Of a DNA stretch of 64,000 nt, positions 35,970 to 45,617 are shown one piece after another (the first letter of the stretch is position 1; each line of letters opens with the position of its first letter). The notes beneath the pieces are model-generated. The model did not search any database and was not told the origin of the DNA. It was given only the letters and a program-made list of their open reading frames with translations. The translations under genes and the position numbers were made by a program. Origin of the DNA: Hanleya hanleyi (taxonomy: Eukaryota > Mollusca > Polyplacophora > Lepidopleurida > Hanleyidae); assembly GCA_036873755.1 (NCBI GenBank), contig JAVTVY010020404.1, positions 1-64,000 of the forward strand, read 5' to 3'.

Positions 35970-36690
35970 GGGGCGAAGTCGCGATAGTACGAAGACGCGA
36001 AGCGATAATGCGAAGTCGCGAAGCGATAATGCGAAGTCGCGAAGCGATACGCGAAGTCGCGAAGCGATATTGCGAAGACGCGAAGCGATATTGCGAAGTC
36101 GCGAAGCGATAACGCGAAGACGCGAAGCGATAACGCGAAGACGCGAAGCGATAACGCGAAGACGCGAAGCGATAACGCGAAGACGCGAAGCGATAACGCG
36201 AAGACGCGAAGACGCGAAGCGATAATGCGAAGACGCGAAGCGATATTGCGAAGTCGCGAAGCGATAGTACGAAGCGATACGCGAAGTCGCGATGCGCGAA
36301 GTCGCGATGCGCGAAGTCGCGATGCGCGAAGTCGCGATGCGCGAAGTCGCGAAGCGATACGCGAAGTCGCGAAGCGATATGCGAAGTCGCGAAGCGATAC
36401 GCGAAGTCGCGAAGCGATATGCGAAGTCGCGAAGCGATATGCGAAGTCACGAAGCGATACGCGAAGTCGCGATGCGCGAAATCGCGATGCGCGAAGTCGC
36501 GAAGCGATACGAGAAGTCGCGATGCGCGAAGTCGCGAAGCGATACGCGAAGTCGCGATGCGCGAAGTCGCGAAGCGATATGCGAAGTCGCGAAGCGATAT
36601 GCGAAGTCGCGAAGCGATACGCGAAGTCGCGAAGCGATACGCGAAGTCGCGAAGCGATACGCGAAGTCGCGAAGCGATACGCGAAGTGGT
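35970..36690. repeat. FB2 left subterminal array
   Basis: About 720 bp of tandem ~19-20-bp units on the theme GCGAAGTCGCGAAGCGATA, with variant units GCGAAGACGCGAAGCGATAA and GCGAAGTCGCGATGC. It is rich in CpG and in TCGCGA palindromes. Long open frames rich in R-S-R-E-A-I on several frames are a by-product of the repeat and not genes. Confidence 0.9.
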
Positions 36691-36886
36691 ATGAAAGAAA
36701 TCAATTAGGGTTTTACTGAAAATGTTACCATAACCACCTCAATCACAGATACGCGAAGCGATTCGCGAAGTCGCGAAGCGATACGCGAAGTCGCGAAGCG
36801 ATACGCGCAGGCGATACGCGAAGTGGTATGAAAGAAATCAATTAGGGTTTTACTGAAAATGTTACCATAACCACCTCAATCACAGA
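36683..36886 (+). repeat. 138-bp direct duplication next to the FB2 array
   Basis: The block GCGAAGTGGTATGAAAGAAA ... CACAGAT occurs at 36683 and again at 36819, with a short remnant of the GCGAAG array between them. Confidence 0.8.
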
Positions 36887-38427
36887 TCTGAGGATTTACT
36901 GGAAATATAACCGCACATCCAACCCGGATAAGTTTTACATGTTTACTAGGAAATATTTTAGTTACAATACATCAAAAATGAATAGGGTTTTACCAGGAAA
37001 TATTACACTAACCACACCAATATAGATAGGGATTTACTGGGAGATGCTATTGTATAACCATAAGCCAAATATATTGATTTACTAGGGACTGGAGAGAACT
37101 ACGAAAGTATTGAATGATGGGTACTCTCTGCTTTGCTGGTATACATTTGCATATACTACTTCTGTAGTCATTGTTTTCCCATGCTAGCATGGTATATACA
37201 ACTGTAGCCGTTGTATTGCCACAATGAAACACACGTTCCTGTCATTTTGTTGAAATTGTCATGGATGAAATGCAAGAACTATATTTCTAGGTAGTAAACT
37301 GAGTATTCTCAGCTGACTATGCGGACTATAATCGAGTGTCTACTCATAATTTATTACATGCAAAGAAAATATAACCGGGTTTGAATGTTCTACATTATAC
37401 GATATATATCATATATCATGAAAAACATAAAAAAAACTGTATATTTTGTTTTGTATTTCTTTTTGTTTTATCTCAAGATATAACAGAAAAAATACAGAAC
37501 AACCCATAAACACAATCTGTAGATGAGGAGTATCATTAAATAGTTTAATTTATACGACAATGACCAGATTGCCATTTCCAGCAAACTAGGATCGATTGTA
37601 GTGAACAGGCTGGTGACTGCATTGAATTATCCATCTCACCCGCCCACACTTACCCTCCTTCACCCTTAAGTCGCGGTCTGGGGATATTTACTTGTGGAAA
37701 TAAAGGTTCAGTAACTATAATTCGAAGCTGTAGAAACTGTGAAATTTAACAGTTCACTTTATTAGCTTTGCAACTGGGAATATATATGAAATTCAGGATA
37801 AGAAATCAAACAATGAGAATGTGGGGGTGGGGAAATAAGCCCTGCATTCAGTTGTATCCTGTAAATGGAGAGGAAATCAATCTGTTAATGGTTGAAATAC
37901 ATTTAGGAAAATAGATGTTTGCGTAAACATAGCCATTATAGCAATCTAACTCTTATTGTGGTACAACAGCAATCAATATTAATGTGATAAAGGACCTTGT
38001 ACGCTAGGATGGACAAACCGCCCCAGCCAGCAGTCTATTCACAACGGACCACGTGACTCCTACGGATAGATCCCGAGTTACTGCCGGGACCACGGTGTGT
38101 AATTACAACACATATAAGGGAAGTGGGAAGAGGTGCCGACATACTGACTGCGTCACATGACTTCACAGAATAGTCTTCTGGTTAACCTATTCTAAAGCAC
38201 ACACCAAGAATCTAACGAATCTAATGCCAAGCAGTTTTTACTCGTGGATTTACATCCATTTTCTGGCGACTTAAATTGATATTATGTGATATTCGTCTGC
38301 CTTCTCTGTTACATTAATTACGTTATCTACATAAATGACAAGTCAAATACGGTACTGAAAATAAAATAGATTTTATTCGCCAATCAGTGAATTGAGCGTC
38401 TGCCGATTTCCGCGGTGTCCAATATTT

Positions 38428-38745
38428 ATAAATGAGTGAGTGAGTGAATAGGGTTTAACGTCGCTTTCAACATTTTTTCAGCTATATCACGACGGGGAAG
38501 GGAAGGGAGGGGAGGGGGAGAGGCAGGGGAACCTACTTGTAACAGAGCAGATCTAATGCTGCCATTTTATAGTGCTGTTCCACTGAAATATCATGCCGTA
38601 GGCAGAAATGACACCCCACTCAGTCACATTATATTGACACCGAGCGAACCAGTCCTTGTTCTATCCTCTTAATGCTGAGCGTAAGCGAGGGAGCAACAAG
38701 TTCCATTTTTCAAGTCTTAGGTATGACCCGGCCTGGGCCAATATT
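38428..38745 (+). mobile_element. molluscan SINE-like repeat
   Basis: Starts with (GTGA)n, then GGGTTTAACGTCGCTTTC and TTTCAGCTATATCACGACGG. Further on it contains CATTATATTGACACCGAGCG and TCCTCTTAATGCTGAGCG, ending near TCTTAGGTATGACCCGGCC. From memory these blocks recur widely in molluscan genomes; family name not assigned. Confidence 0.6.
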
Positions 38746-38937
38746 TATAAACTACTATGCACCTGTCTTATCTTGCATTAATTCCTAATATTCGCCTAAT
38801 ATTATATCTTGACGCAAAAAAAAAGAAGTAAAAAATCCGATCATTCCTTCCTCAAACAAATATTCACAAATATATTGTAATCATGATACGAAATCGAAAA
38901 ATGCATTAAATTATTGAAAAAATTAGAAAGGATAATT

Positions 38938-39015
38938 TGGGATTCGAACCAGCAGATAATGAATCGAAACAGCAGATCCAATCCCCTCGACTCTATCCAT
39001 TCGGTTATACCGTAC
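38938..39015 (-). other. tRNA-like sequence, probably pseudogene or SINE head
   Basis: On the minus strand an A-box-like ATAACCGAATGGATAGAG is followed about 40 nt later by a good B box, GGTTCGAATCCC. The anticodon arm (GGATC with GATTC) would close a 9-nt loop instead of 7, and the T and acceptor stems pair poorly, so it is not a convincing functional tRNA. Confidence 0.3.
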
Positions 39016-39544
39016 TCTCACTTGTAACGTTGCTTCAATTCTCGTATTTCAAAATGAGAACCACATCACAAAAACAACATTTCATAAACTTTAAAATTTT
39101 TATATGAAGATAAACGATAACCGAAACGAGATTTTCTGGAGAGCTATGGATTCAGAAGTGCTTCATTACGTGTAAATATATTTGTGGTTATAGTTTATCT
39201 TCATATGTTCACAGAGAGGCAAACGCGGCTTTTCCAACCCAAATCTGTCAATTTTATACAAACGTACCACTTTGAAGATTTATTGTTAAAAAATAATGTC
39301 ACTCATGCGCCCAATATTTCAAAGAGAGTCCAACAAAATGACATAGTTCATGCTAATCGGAACATTCATATCATATTTAATGTTTCATTTTTTAACTTCA
39401 ACCGTACCACATTTGGGGCGGTTTGTCCATCTTAACGTACCAGGTCCTTTGAAATTATACCTGAAATTCGACAGTCAACCAATATCAACAGTGCTGAGTG
39501 AAGCCTCGTTCCGAATTGAGCGTGACATGCGCAGTGATTTCTTT

Positions 39545-39895
39545 CATACCACTTCGCGTATCGCTTCGCGACTTCGCGTATCGCTTCGCGACTTCGCGTA
39601 TCTTCGCGTTCGCGATCGCTTCGCGATCGCTTCGCGACTTCGCGCATCGCGACTTCGCGTATCGCTTCGTACTATCGCTTCGCGACTTCGCATTATCGCT
39701 TCGCGTCTTCGCGTTATCGCTTCGCGTCTTCGCGTTATTGCTTCGCGTCTTCGCGTTATCGCTTCGCGACTTCGCAATATCGCTTCGCGTCTTCGCAATA
39801 TCGCTTCGCGACTTCGCGTATCGCTTCGCGACTTCGCATTATCGCTTCGCGACTTCGCATTATCGCTTCGCGTCTTCGTACTATCGCGACTTCGC
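39545..39895. repeat. FB2 right subterminal array
   Basis: Inverted counterpart of the left array (ATCGCTTCGCGACTTCGC units), about half as long. After the array the inner edge carries ATTTCTTTCATACCACTTCG, matching the left edge inverted. Confidence 0.9.
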
Positions 39896-40009
39896 CCCAT
39901 ACTTCTTGAGGGCGAAGTGCGATGGCCCCTCTCGGCCATCATAATTTGTTGATGATACAGTAAATGTATTTGAGATGTTTTGCCTTGGTAATATTATATT
40001 GCATTATCA

Positions 40010-41000
40010 CTATTATTTTGGCACGGAAACTAATTGACATGGACATTTTGTCACCCGTCATTTTTATCAGCAATTCCTGGAGTTCCTGGTTGCTCATGAA
40101 GTAACCTGGAATTGATTGAATTTTTCTATAGGAACTAGTGAGAAATGAGGTCGCTGTGTTTCAGAGAATCACGGGAATACGGCAAAATATAACTGATTTC
40201 ATTCTCTCAATAATAGTGCTTCTTAAGCTAGAAATACGTTTTTGATCGCATATATTTTAGTTCTGTATAGAGCAGGGGAGGTTCAAAGCTGTTGCCTGGC
40301 GACATAGCTTGGCGACTGGTATTCGATCCTTAATGGATCCCAGCTGCTGAATTTTGATTGTTGCATTCGCCTGAATCTTCTCATGGCACAAGGTAAACGT
40401 AACCAAGATAAGAACGTGATCAGCACCATCTGATAGAGCAGAATACGACATTCCTCACTCGTCAGTTTTGACACTCTTTTGCCACTTTGGTAAAACATGT
40501 CTGTATAACATTGACAGATTAATGAATACTGTGGGAATATATTGTAGCTAGGGTGTCAAGGGTTGGTATCTATCAGACAGTGAGGTGTTAGGCACTCTTC
40601 AAGGCTGAATGATTATGAGGAATTTTCTCTTCCATAATGAGGCCGTTTCATATGACGCTATCAGCACAAAAACTCTGAAATGTCTGAAATGCATACCATC
40701 AATACCATGTTATTGACATTCGGAAAAATATCTAATTTCCGACATTTCTGAATGTTCGAAAATTAAGAAGGTGCGTTATTATTGCAGACGTTATGTTTTT
40801 AGATATGCAGTCAGTACATTGGTCTGTGGGATCGTATGACTTCATGTCAGTATTTGGCATATTTTCCCCTCACCTGCATATGTTGCCTTTAATTGTGTCA
40901 TCATCTGGAAGATGGTTGGTGGTTTCATGATGATGTTGTCGTGCTCAGGTTATCTTCTCTAAAGTGTGGTAAGACGGTTTAAGCTCAACGTCTTGTGCAA
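40010..41000. repeat. unit 3 body, matches 20090-21090
   Basis: Closely follows unit 1 (TTATTTTGGCACGG, TGGCGACATAGCTTGG, GTGAGGTGTTAGGC). No ORF with a recognisable domain. Confidence 0.65.
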
Positions 41001-41002
41001 CG

Positions 41003-41248
41003 TCTAGCTCTCTAGATTTGTATCTAATACCGCTTATACCGGTGCTAGGGGCCGTGTGATCATATCATCCAAGTTGCCACATGAACAGGTACAATAAAAG
41101 CGTACCTGCGATACAACACATATCACGAATCGTTAGATTCTCGGTATGTACTTTAGAATAGGTTAACCAGAATTAAGACTATACTGTGAAGTCATGTAGC
41201 TCTGTCAGCATGTCGGCACCTCTTCCCCCTTCCCTCATATGTGTTGCA
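41003..41248 (+). mobile_element. insertion carrying structured motif, copy 4
   Basis: Splits CAACGTCT from TGAGACAATCC, which are adjacent or nearly so in sister units, so it is a ~245-bp insertion. Pairings: CTAGC (41004) with GCTAG (41044); CGTGTG (41053-41058) with CACATG (41078-41083); CAGGTAC (41086-41092) with GTACCTG (41102-41108) around AATAAAAGC. The part after the motif (41110-41245) recurs inverted inside FB2 at 38085-38250. Confidence 0.6.
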
Positions 41249-42107
41249 GTTGTGAGACAATCCAAGAAATAACATGTATTTCAATGCGATTTTAGGATTC
41301 ATCTAAAAATTTGCATGCAACATAACCTCTTAGAAAACCATTTACATGGTGAACTTTCATTTTCTTTGTTTATATTTTTATCGCATGTATTACTGGTTGA
41401 AATTATCATTTGTCTACAAATATCGGTTTTATGGTATATATCGAATAACTTCCACTAAACAAAAGGTAATCCCTCAAGCGTAATAGTGCAATTGACAGGC
41501 GACGATACTGTGGGAGAGGATAAGGAATTTTTCAACCAGATTTATCTACCACAGATATCGATCTGGGGCATGGAAATGACAGGAACTCCATGGGAAAAAG
41601 ATATTATCTTCAGGAAGTGTCAAAATGTCGGCAGGTTTATTAATTCAGTTCATTTGGTGCTAAATTGTAAGCCAACGGTAACAATAATCTTGCTTTTCTG
41701 ATGTAGCATGGCATGTTGAATTGCTAGCACCCAAAATTTGTTATATGTCACAAAAAATATTTAACTCCGATTCATCAACGCTGGTGTCATCAGCTGTCTC
41801 TCGGTCTTAAAATTCCAGACTATCTGAAGCTATTCTTATGAATCCCGTCTTACACACCAAAGAAAGAATACACGTGGAGAAGGGAATGTGTTGATAATTT
41901 CTCTTTCAAGGAACCTTTTTTATGTGCCTTTTCACCACCATGGCATGATTGGTTGAAAACTGTAAGATTTTGGTACATAATGTTGGTGACAATAAGATAA
42001 GAATAAGACGATAACTGACAAAAGATTGACAGCCGCTGTCCACGAAATTTCCACGTGACAGTCCTTGCAGCAACTTCATCATATGATCACATTCGCGCCA
42101 TCATTCA

Positions 42108-42119
42108 TGCGCATGCGCA
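42108..42119. promoter_or_regulatory. NRF-1-type palindrome TGCGCATGCGCA
   Basis: Perfect 12-bp palindrome matching the NRF-1 consensus. The sister unit (about 23000) has TGCAGATGTGCA at the same place, so the perfect form is unit-specific. No adjacent gene, so function is doubtful. Confidence 0.3.
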
Positions 42120-42239
42120 ATAAAAAAAACTGAATTTTGCCGAAAAGGACAATGGTCAAGAGTTTTCAATGATTTTGGAATGTCACACCGGTAAATCTCC
42201 AATATTGCAGAAAGTTCTGTTCGAATAGCATTTCCGGTT

Positions 42240-42640
42240 GGTGTCTCCGTGACTCGATGCCGCCATAGTGTTTGAAGTGGTTTGCTAGGAAGCAGACGAT
42301 CATGATGCTGCATGCGAGAGAACTTGTAAGGAGTCGAGTTTATTGAAAATGTTTGTTGTGTTTCGGAATTGCAATCAGTAACTGGATAAATACAGACGAT
42401 AAGATTTCCTTCTCTCGTCTTATTGCAGATAACAATCTCATAAACGGCGATGTTCAAGCATTCAGGCGTAGATTATCGCGCTCTATCACCAATATTGACA
42501 GAGTATTATTAATACCAAATGTTTACATTACAGACAAATTTGATACGGGTATGTTTGTTGATAATACATCAGAGAATTTAATACATCTTCTCTTGGATTA
42601 CTTGACATCAGAATTGACGTTATTTATAACGATTGAGTGA
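42240..42640 (+). other. unit 3 copy of the 119-codon ORF region, diverged
   Basis: DNA matches 25135-25500. The frame opens later (open stretch from 42353) and the end differs. No domain recognised. Confidence 0.2.
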
Positions 42641-42699
42641 TCCAGATACATTTCAGATCCCTCTTCATCCTAACCACATTGGCGTTGCATTCTCTCTTG

Positions 42700-42862
42700 C
42701 AGGAAACAAGCCTATGTTTGTGTATACTATGATTGTCTTTTTGAATTAGGTGCTAATACTGTTATATGGAAAATGGAATAGGTCTTTGGATTACGGACGC
42801 GGATATTCTCTAATGGACGACGGCTGGATTATGAATGACGGACTAGACGCTTGTAATTACTT
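42700..42862 (+). repeat. Penelope-like 3' end, opposite orientation
   Basis: Plus-strand copy of the element's last ~160 bp (CTCTCTTGCAGGAAACAAGC to GGACTAGACGCTTGTAAT). It faces the minus-strand copy at 42945, forming a large imperfect inverted pair. Confidence 0.65.
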
Positions 42863-42944
42863 ATAAATATCTAACACTAACATTCTATTCTTAGTTGCAA
42901 ATCAGGGACAGGGTAATATTTCCCAATGGACGGGCAGGTGAATT

Positions 42945-43390
42945 TCAAAAATACATTCCAAAATACAAGCGTCTGGTCCGTCATTCATAATTCAGCCGTC
43001 GTCCATTAAAGATTATCCGCGTCCATAATCCAAAGACCTATTCCATATTCCATATAACCGTATTAGTACCAAATTCAAAAAGACAATCATAGTATACATA
43101 AACATATGCTTGTTTACTGCAAGAGAGAAGCGGTCAACAGTTTTCAATGATGCCGGCAAGACATCATGATGTTCCAAAAATATCAAATCCGTATCGCTGA
43201 TCAGTATTCTTAATCCATAATTTTCGCTGTAAAGTCGTCATCTAAAGAATGATGTATCTCAGTCACGCTTTGATTGTGACTGTTCATATGAGTACGATGA
43301 GGATCTTGAAGTTCATGGGTTCATACGGCCCCCAGCCTCGGGTTAAGCGGAATTAGACACAAGTTACGAAACGTAACGCCATAGATCTTG
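42945..43390 (-). repeat. Penelope-like 3' terminal repeat with structured motif
   Basis: Directly follows the reverse transcriptase stop codon on the minus strand. It contains the structured motif (helices at 43321-43327/43285-43291 and 43276-43282/43260-43266) and ends at the CGCTTGTAT-type terminus. Its second half (42955-43250) is repeated in the same orientation at 44046-44330 on the other side of the RT, the direct terminal repeat arrangement of Penelope-like elements. Confidence 0.7.
43252..43350 (-). other. structured RNA-like motif, copy 5 (RT 3' UTR)
   Basis: Minus strand: GGGGGCCGTATGA...TCATATG AAC CAGTCAC AATCAAAGC GTGACTG AGATAC, in pieces. Both main helices are complete. It lies immediately downstream of the RT stop, so it would be in the element's transcript. 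Confidence 0.6.
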
Positions 43391-44053
43391 CACGCTACGC
43401 TCGTATTTTGCTATCAGCATGCGATATGTATCGCCAAATTTGAGAAACTTTGAGTCGAGGCGTTTGGTGGTGTAGCCCTGTTTTATAAGTTTCTGTAACA
43501 ATGTTTTGTGACGTTGATTAAAATCGTCACATTTAACACAGGATCTAGCAAATGCTACTAGGCGTGATATGTATACGCCATATGCAGGTCCCACTGGAAT
43601 ATTACTGTCCAGAAAGGGATAGTTTACGATGTCGAAATTGTAATCATCTCTGTTGTCATACAGTCGACGAGAGAGAAGGCCCGCTTCATTTTTATAGAGA
43701 TATAGGTCTAAATAGGATGTGCCTGTAGGGTTATCTGTAGTTTCCTTCAGATCCAGTGAAGGTGGATATATATCCTTCACTGCGTCATTTATATAGCGAT
43801 TATCCACAGCGAGAAGATCGTCTATATAGCGTTTGGTGAATGAGAAGGAACGGGCTTTGAATGGATCGGTTTTTGAAAACGCCTGCATATAGTCATATTC
43901 ATAAAAGAACAGATATAGGTCAGCCAATAGGGGTGCACAAATAGTACCCATTGGAATACCTATATGCTGTTGATATATTGTGTTGCTAAATTTCACATAT
44001 ATATTTGACAGGGCCAGTGCCGGTGCATTTGAAAAATACATTTCAAAATACAA
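43364..44053 (-). CDS. Penelope-like reverse transcriptase, 5'-truncated
   Basis: The 229-residue frame covers the second half of an RT domain. Residues 31-46 read IGIPMGTICAPLLADL (palm block before the catalytic box), residues 87-98 KRYIDDLLAVDN hold the YxDD catalytic Asp pair, and YLDLYLY follows. A conserved tail (AYGVYISRLVAFAR, then the KQGY..KRL thumb segment) ends at the stop. The fingers and first catalytic Asp are missing, because the frame begins in the upstream terminal repeat. No GIY-YIG nuclease follows the thumb, so an intact relative would be either nuclease-free or of the permuted Naiad type with the nuclease at the N-terminus. That class assignment is inference from recalled sequence style and the flanking direct repeats. 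It cannot be active alone. Confidence 0.75.
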   Translation of the reverse strand: MYFEMYFSNAPALALSNIYVKFSNTIYQQHIGIPMGTICAPLLADLYLFFYEYDYMQAFSKTDPFKARSFSFTKRYIDDLLAVDNRYINDAVKDIYPPSLDLKETTDNPTGTSYLDLYLYKNEAGLLSRRLYDNRDDYNFDIVNYPFLDSNIPVGPAYGVYISRLVAFARSCVKCDDFNQRHKTLLQKLIKQGYTTKRLDSKFLKFGDTYRMLIAKYERSVQDLWRYVS

Positions 44054-44330
44054 GCGTCTGGTCCGTCATTCATAATTCAGCTGTCGTCCATTAAAGAATA
44101 TCCGCGTCCATAATCCAAAGACCTATTCCATATTCCATATAACAGTATTAGCACCAAATTCAAAAAGACAATCGTAGTATACATAAACATGGGCTAGTTT
44201 CCTGCAAGAGAGAAGCGGTCAACAGTATTATATGATGCCGGCAAGACATCATGATGTTCCAAAAATATCAAATCCGTATCGCTAATCAGTATTCTTAATC
44301 CAAAATATTCCCTGTAAAGTCGTCATCCTG
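44046..44330 (-). repeat. Penelope-like upstream terminal repeat
   Basis: Same sequence and orientation as 42955-43250, joined directly to the truncated RT frame. This is the usual junction of tandem or partially copied Penelope-like elements. Confidence 0.7.
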
Positions 44331-45053
44331 GCTATGAAGGAAAATAAATACGTGTGCGTCCCCCGCCCCCATGAAACACCCCTACCAACCCACATATACA
44401 CACACATTCAAATACTGGGCTTTAAAATAATTAATTTCTGAGCTGAATGTTGAGATTTTATCTAATATAATGGCTAGCCAATATTGTATTATATCATATA
44501 CATGTGGTACAGTCGAACCCAAACAGTAAACAACGATACGATGTTCAACCAATCAACTTTAGGAATCCAATCCATAATGGAACAATTATGTTTGGAAAGT
44601 AAAACATGCCACCCAAGAATGAATGATGATATTCTCTATCCCCCAGCCAACATATTTTTGTAACATGGTGGATCACAAGCAGTTCTAAATATTCTAATTT
44701 TCAACCAATCATCTTGAAATTTACCAGGTCTTCCAGGATTCCATTTGTGTTGATGAAACAATTCAGTTTGGGCAGTAAAGAATAATTTAATGTTGAAATT
44801 CTATCTGCTATATCCAGTATTGTGTTTTCTCATATACAGTCTCGACCACAATGCGGTACATTGGTAAAAAAAAACAGAATCTTTGACAGAACAATGTAGT
44901 TAAGGCATTCAGATTGATTCTTGGGTAATATTTCGACGGCTGTCTCCTTTCCTTGAGCTTCTGGCAACAATTTACCTGCATTGGAATTCAAATAGTGTAC
45001 TACGTCATATGACCTGTCATTAATTTATGTTATTTCTTGGGAACCTCAATGCG

Positions 45054-45055
<2 letters not shown>
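44331..45055. repeat. unit 3 end, matches 25960-26550
   Basis: Contains the CCCCTACCAACCCACATATA block also seen near 26010 and 34700. Similarity to the unit fades by about 44900. No gene seen. Confidence 0.5.
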
Positions 45056-45091
<36 letters not shown>

Positions 45092-45125
45092 AAGGTTTAA
45101 CGTCTCGTTCAGCAGTATTGCATTC
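45056..45125 (-). repeat. LINE tail with (GA)n
   Basis: A GA run of about 32 bp, then GAATTAAGGTTTAACGTC, the minus-strand terminus of the LINE family found at 9098 and 14233. The rest of the tail is altered. Confidence 0.6.
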
Positions 45126-45482
45126 GAATGAAAAGCGATTTTTATCCCTGAGAAAGTGACCTTGTTAACCATTGCGTATTAAAAACTGACCGCTTTGCCA
45201 CATCGCAGACATTTCATGTTTCCTTTATATGTTGGCTTTCTCTCACATTTGTTGGTATAAAATACCACGGTATGCTTGTTGTAAGGTTTTGTGACTCATA
45301 AATCAAGAAACTGTTTCATTCCGTCAAACAGGTTTCAATTGCTTTAGGATAATACTGAGAACTCCTTGGACATAACTGATAGTTCTGTTAAAGTTTCTAG
45401 TTTTGCCCAGTCCACCAACCAATGTGGTCGACACTAATGTGGAATTTTGTATATTTTTGTTAAGCGATTCATATTATTATGT
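45126..45482. other. unassigned non-coding
   Basis: No ORF or repeat recognised. Confidence 0.3.
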
Positions 45483-45617
45483 TATTAACCAAGTGCTTTC
45501 ATATTGGCCTGGATATAGGTCCGAGGTCTGTCGTATTGGCATGAGACCGCAGGCCAAGGGCCAATACGGCTGATCGAGAACCTATAACCAGGCCAATATG
45601 AAAACACTTGGTTAATG
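45483..45617. mobile_element. hairpin MITE (135 bp)
   Basis: Left arm TTAACCAAGTGCTTTCATAT, right arm ending ATGAAAACACTTGGTTAA; the arms pair for about 35 bp with few mismatches (TATTGGCCTGG with CCAGGCCAATA). No coding capacity. Confidence 0.7.

Larger units (their letters stand above)
36887..39544. other. FB2 interior
   Basis: AT-rich non-coding cargo. GGACCTTGTACGCTAGGATG at 37992 recurs inverted near 39425 (minus strand GGACCTGGTACGTTAAGATG), an inner inverted repeat. The segment 38085-38250 matches, inverted, the sequence after the structured motif at 41110-41250. No transposase or other domain seen. Confidence 0.6.
35925..39943. mobile_element. fold-back element FB2 (about 4.0 kb)
   Basis: The left end TATGATGGCCGAGAGG is matched by CCTCTCGGCCATCATA at the right end. 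The inverted ends continue for about 300 bp through the GCGAAG arrays. The flanks ATTTGT (35919-35924) and ATTTGT (39944-39949) form a 6-bp duplication. The undisturbed site ATCTATTTGTTGATGATAC exists at 27230 in unit 2, which proves the insertion boundaries. The interior (36880-39540) is AT-rich, with a molluscan SINE-like block and a tRNA-like stretch but no transposase. It shares the layout of FB1: 6-bp target repeat, CpG-rich short-unit arrays next to the ends and a non-coding centre. Confidence 0.9.
35243..44900. repeat. tandem large-repeat unit 3 (interrupted)
   Basis: Third copy, opening with the third structured motif and split by FB2 after position 35924. Unit sequence resumes at 39944 for about 65 bp (to 40009), then jumps to sequence matching 20090. 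It keeps the 20600-21100, 21700-22600 and 25100-26500 blocks with deletions and carries the Penelope-like element. Confidence 0.65.

Noticed and set aside
35926..36719. Long open frames rich in R-S-R-E-A on both strands
   Set aside because: They arise in several frames at once from the 19-20-bp repeat and have no domain.
42945..43390. Hammerhead ribozyme in the Penelope-like terminal repeat
   Set aside because: I looked for a CTGANGA core with a matching GAAA and found none in any copy; an HDV-like fold also does not fit because the second hairpin follows in series instead of closing a nested pseudoknot.
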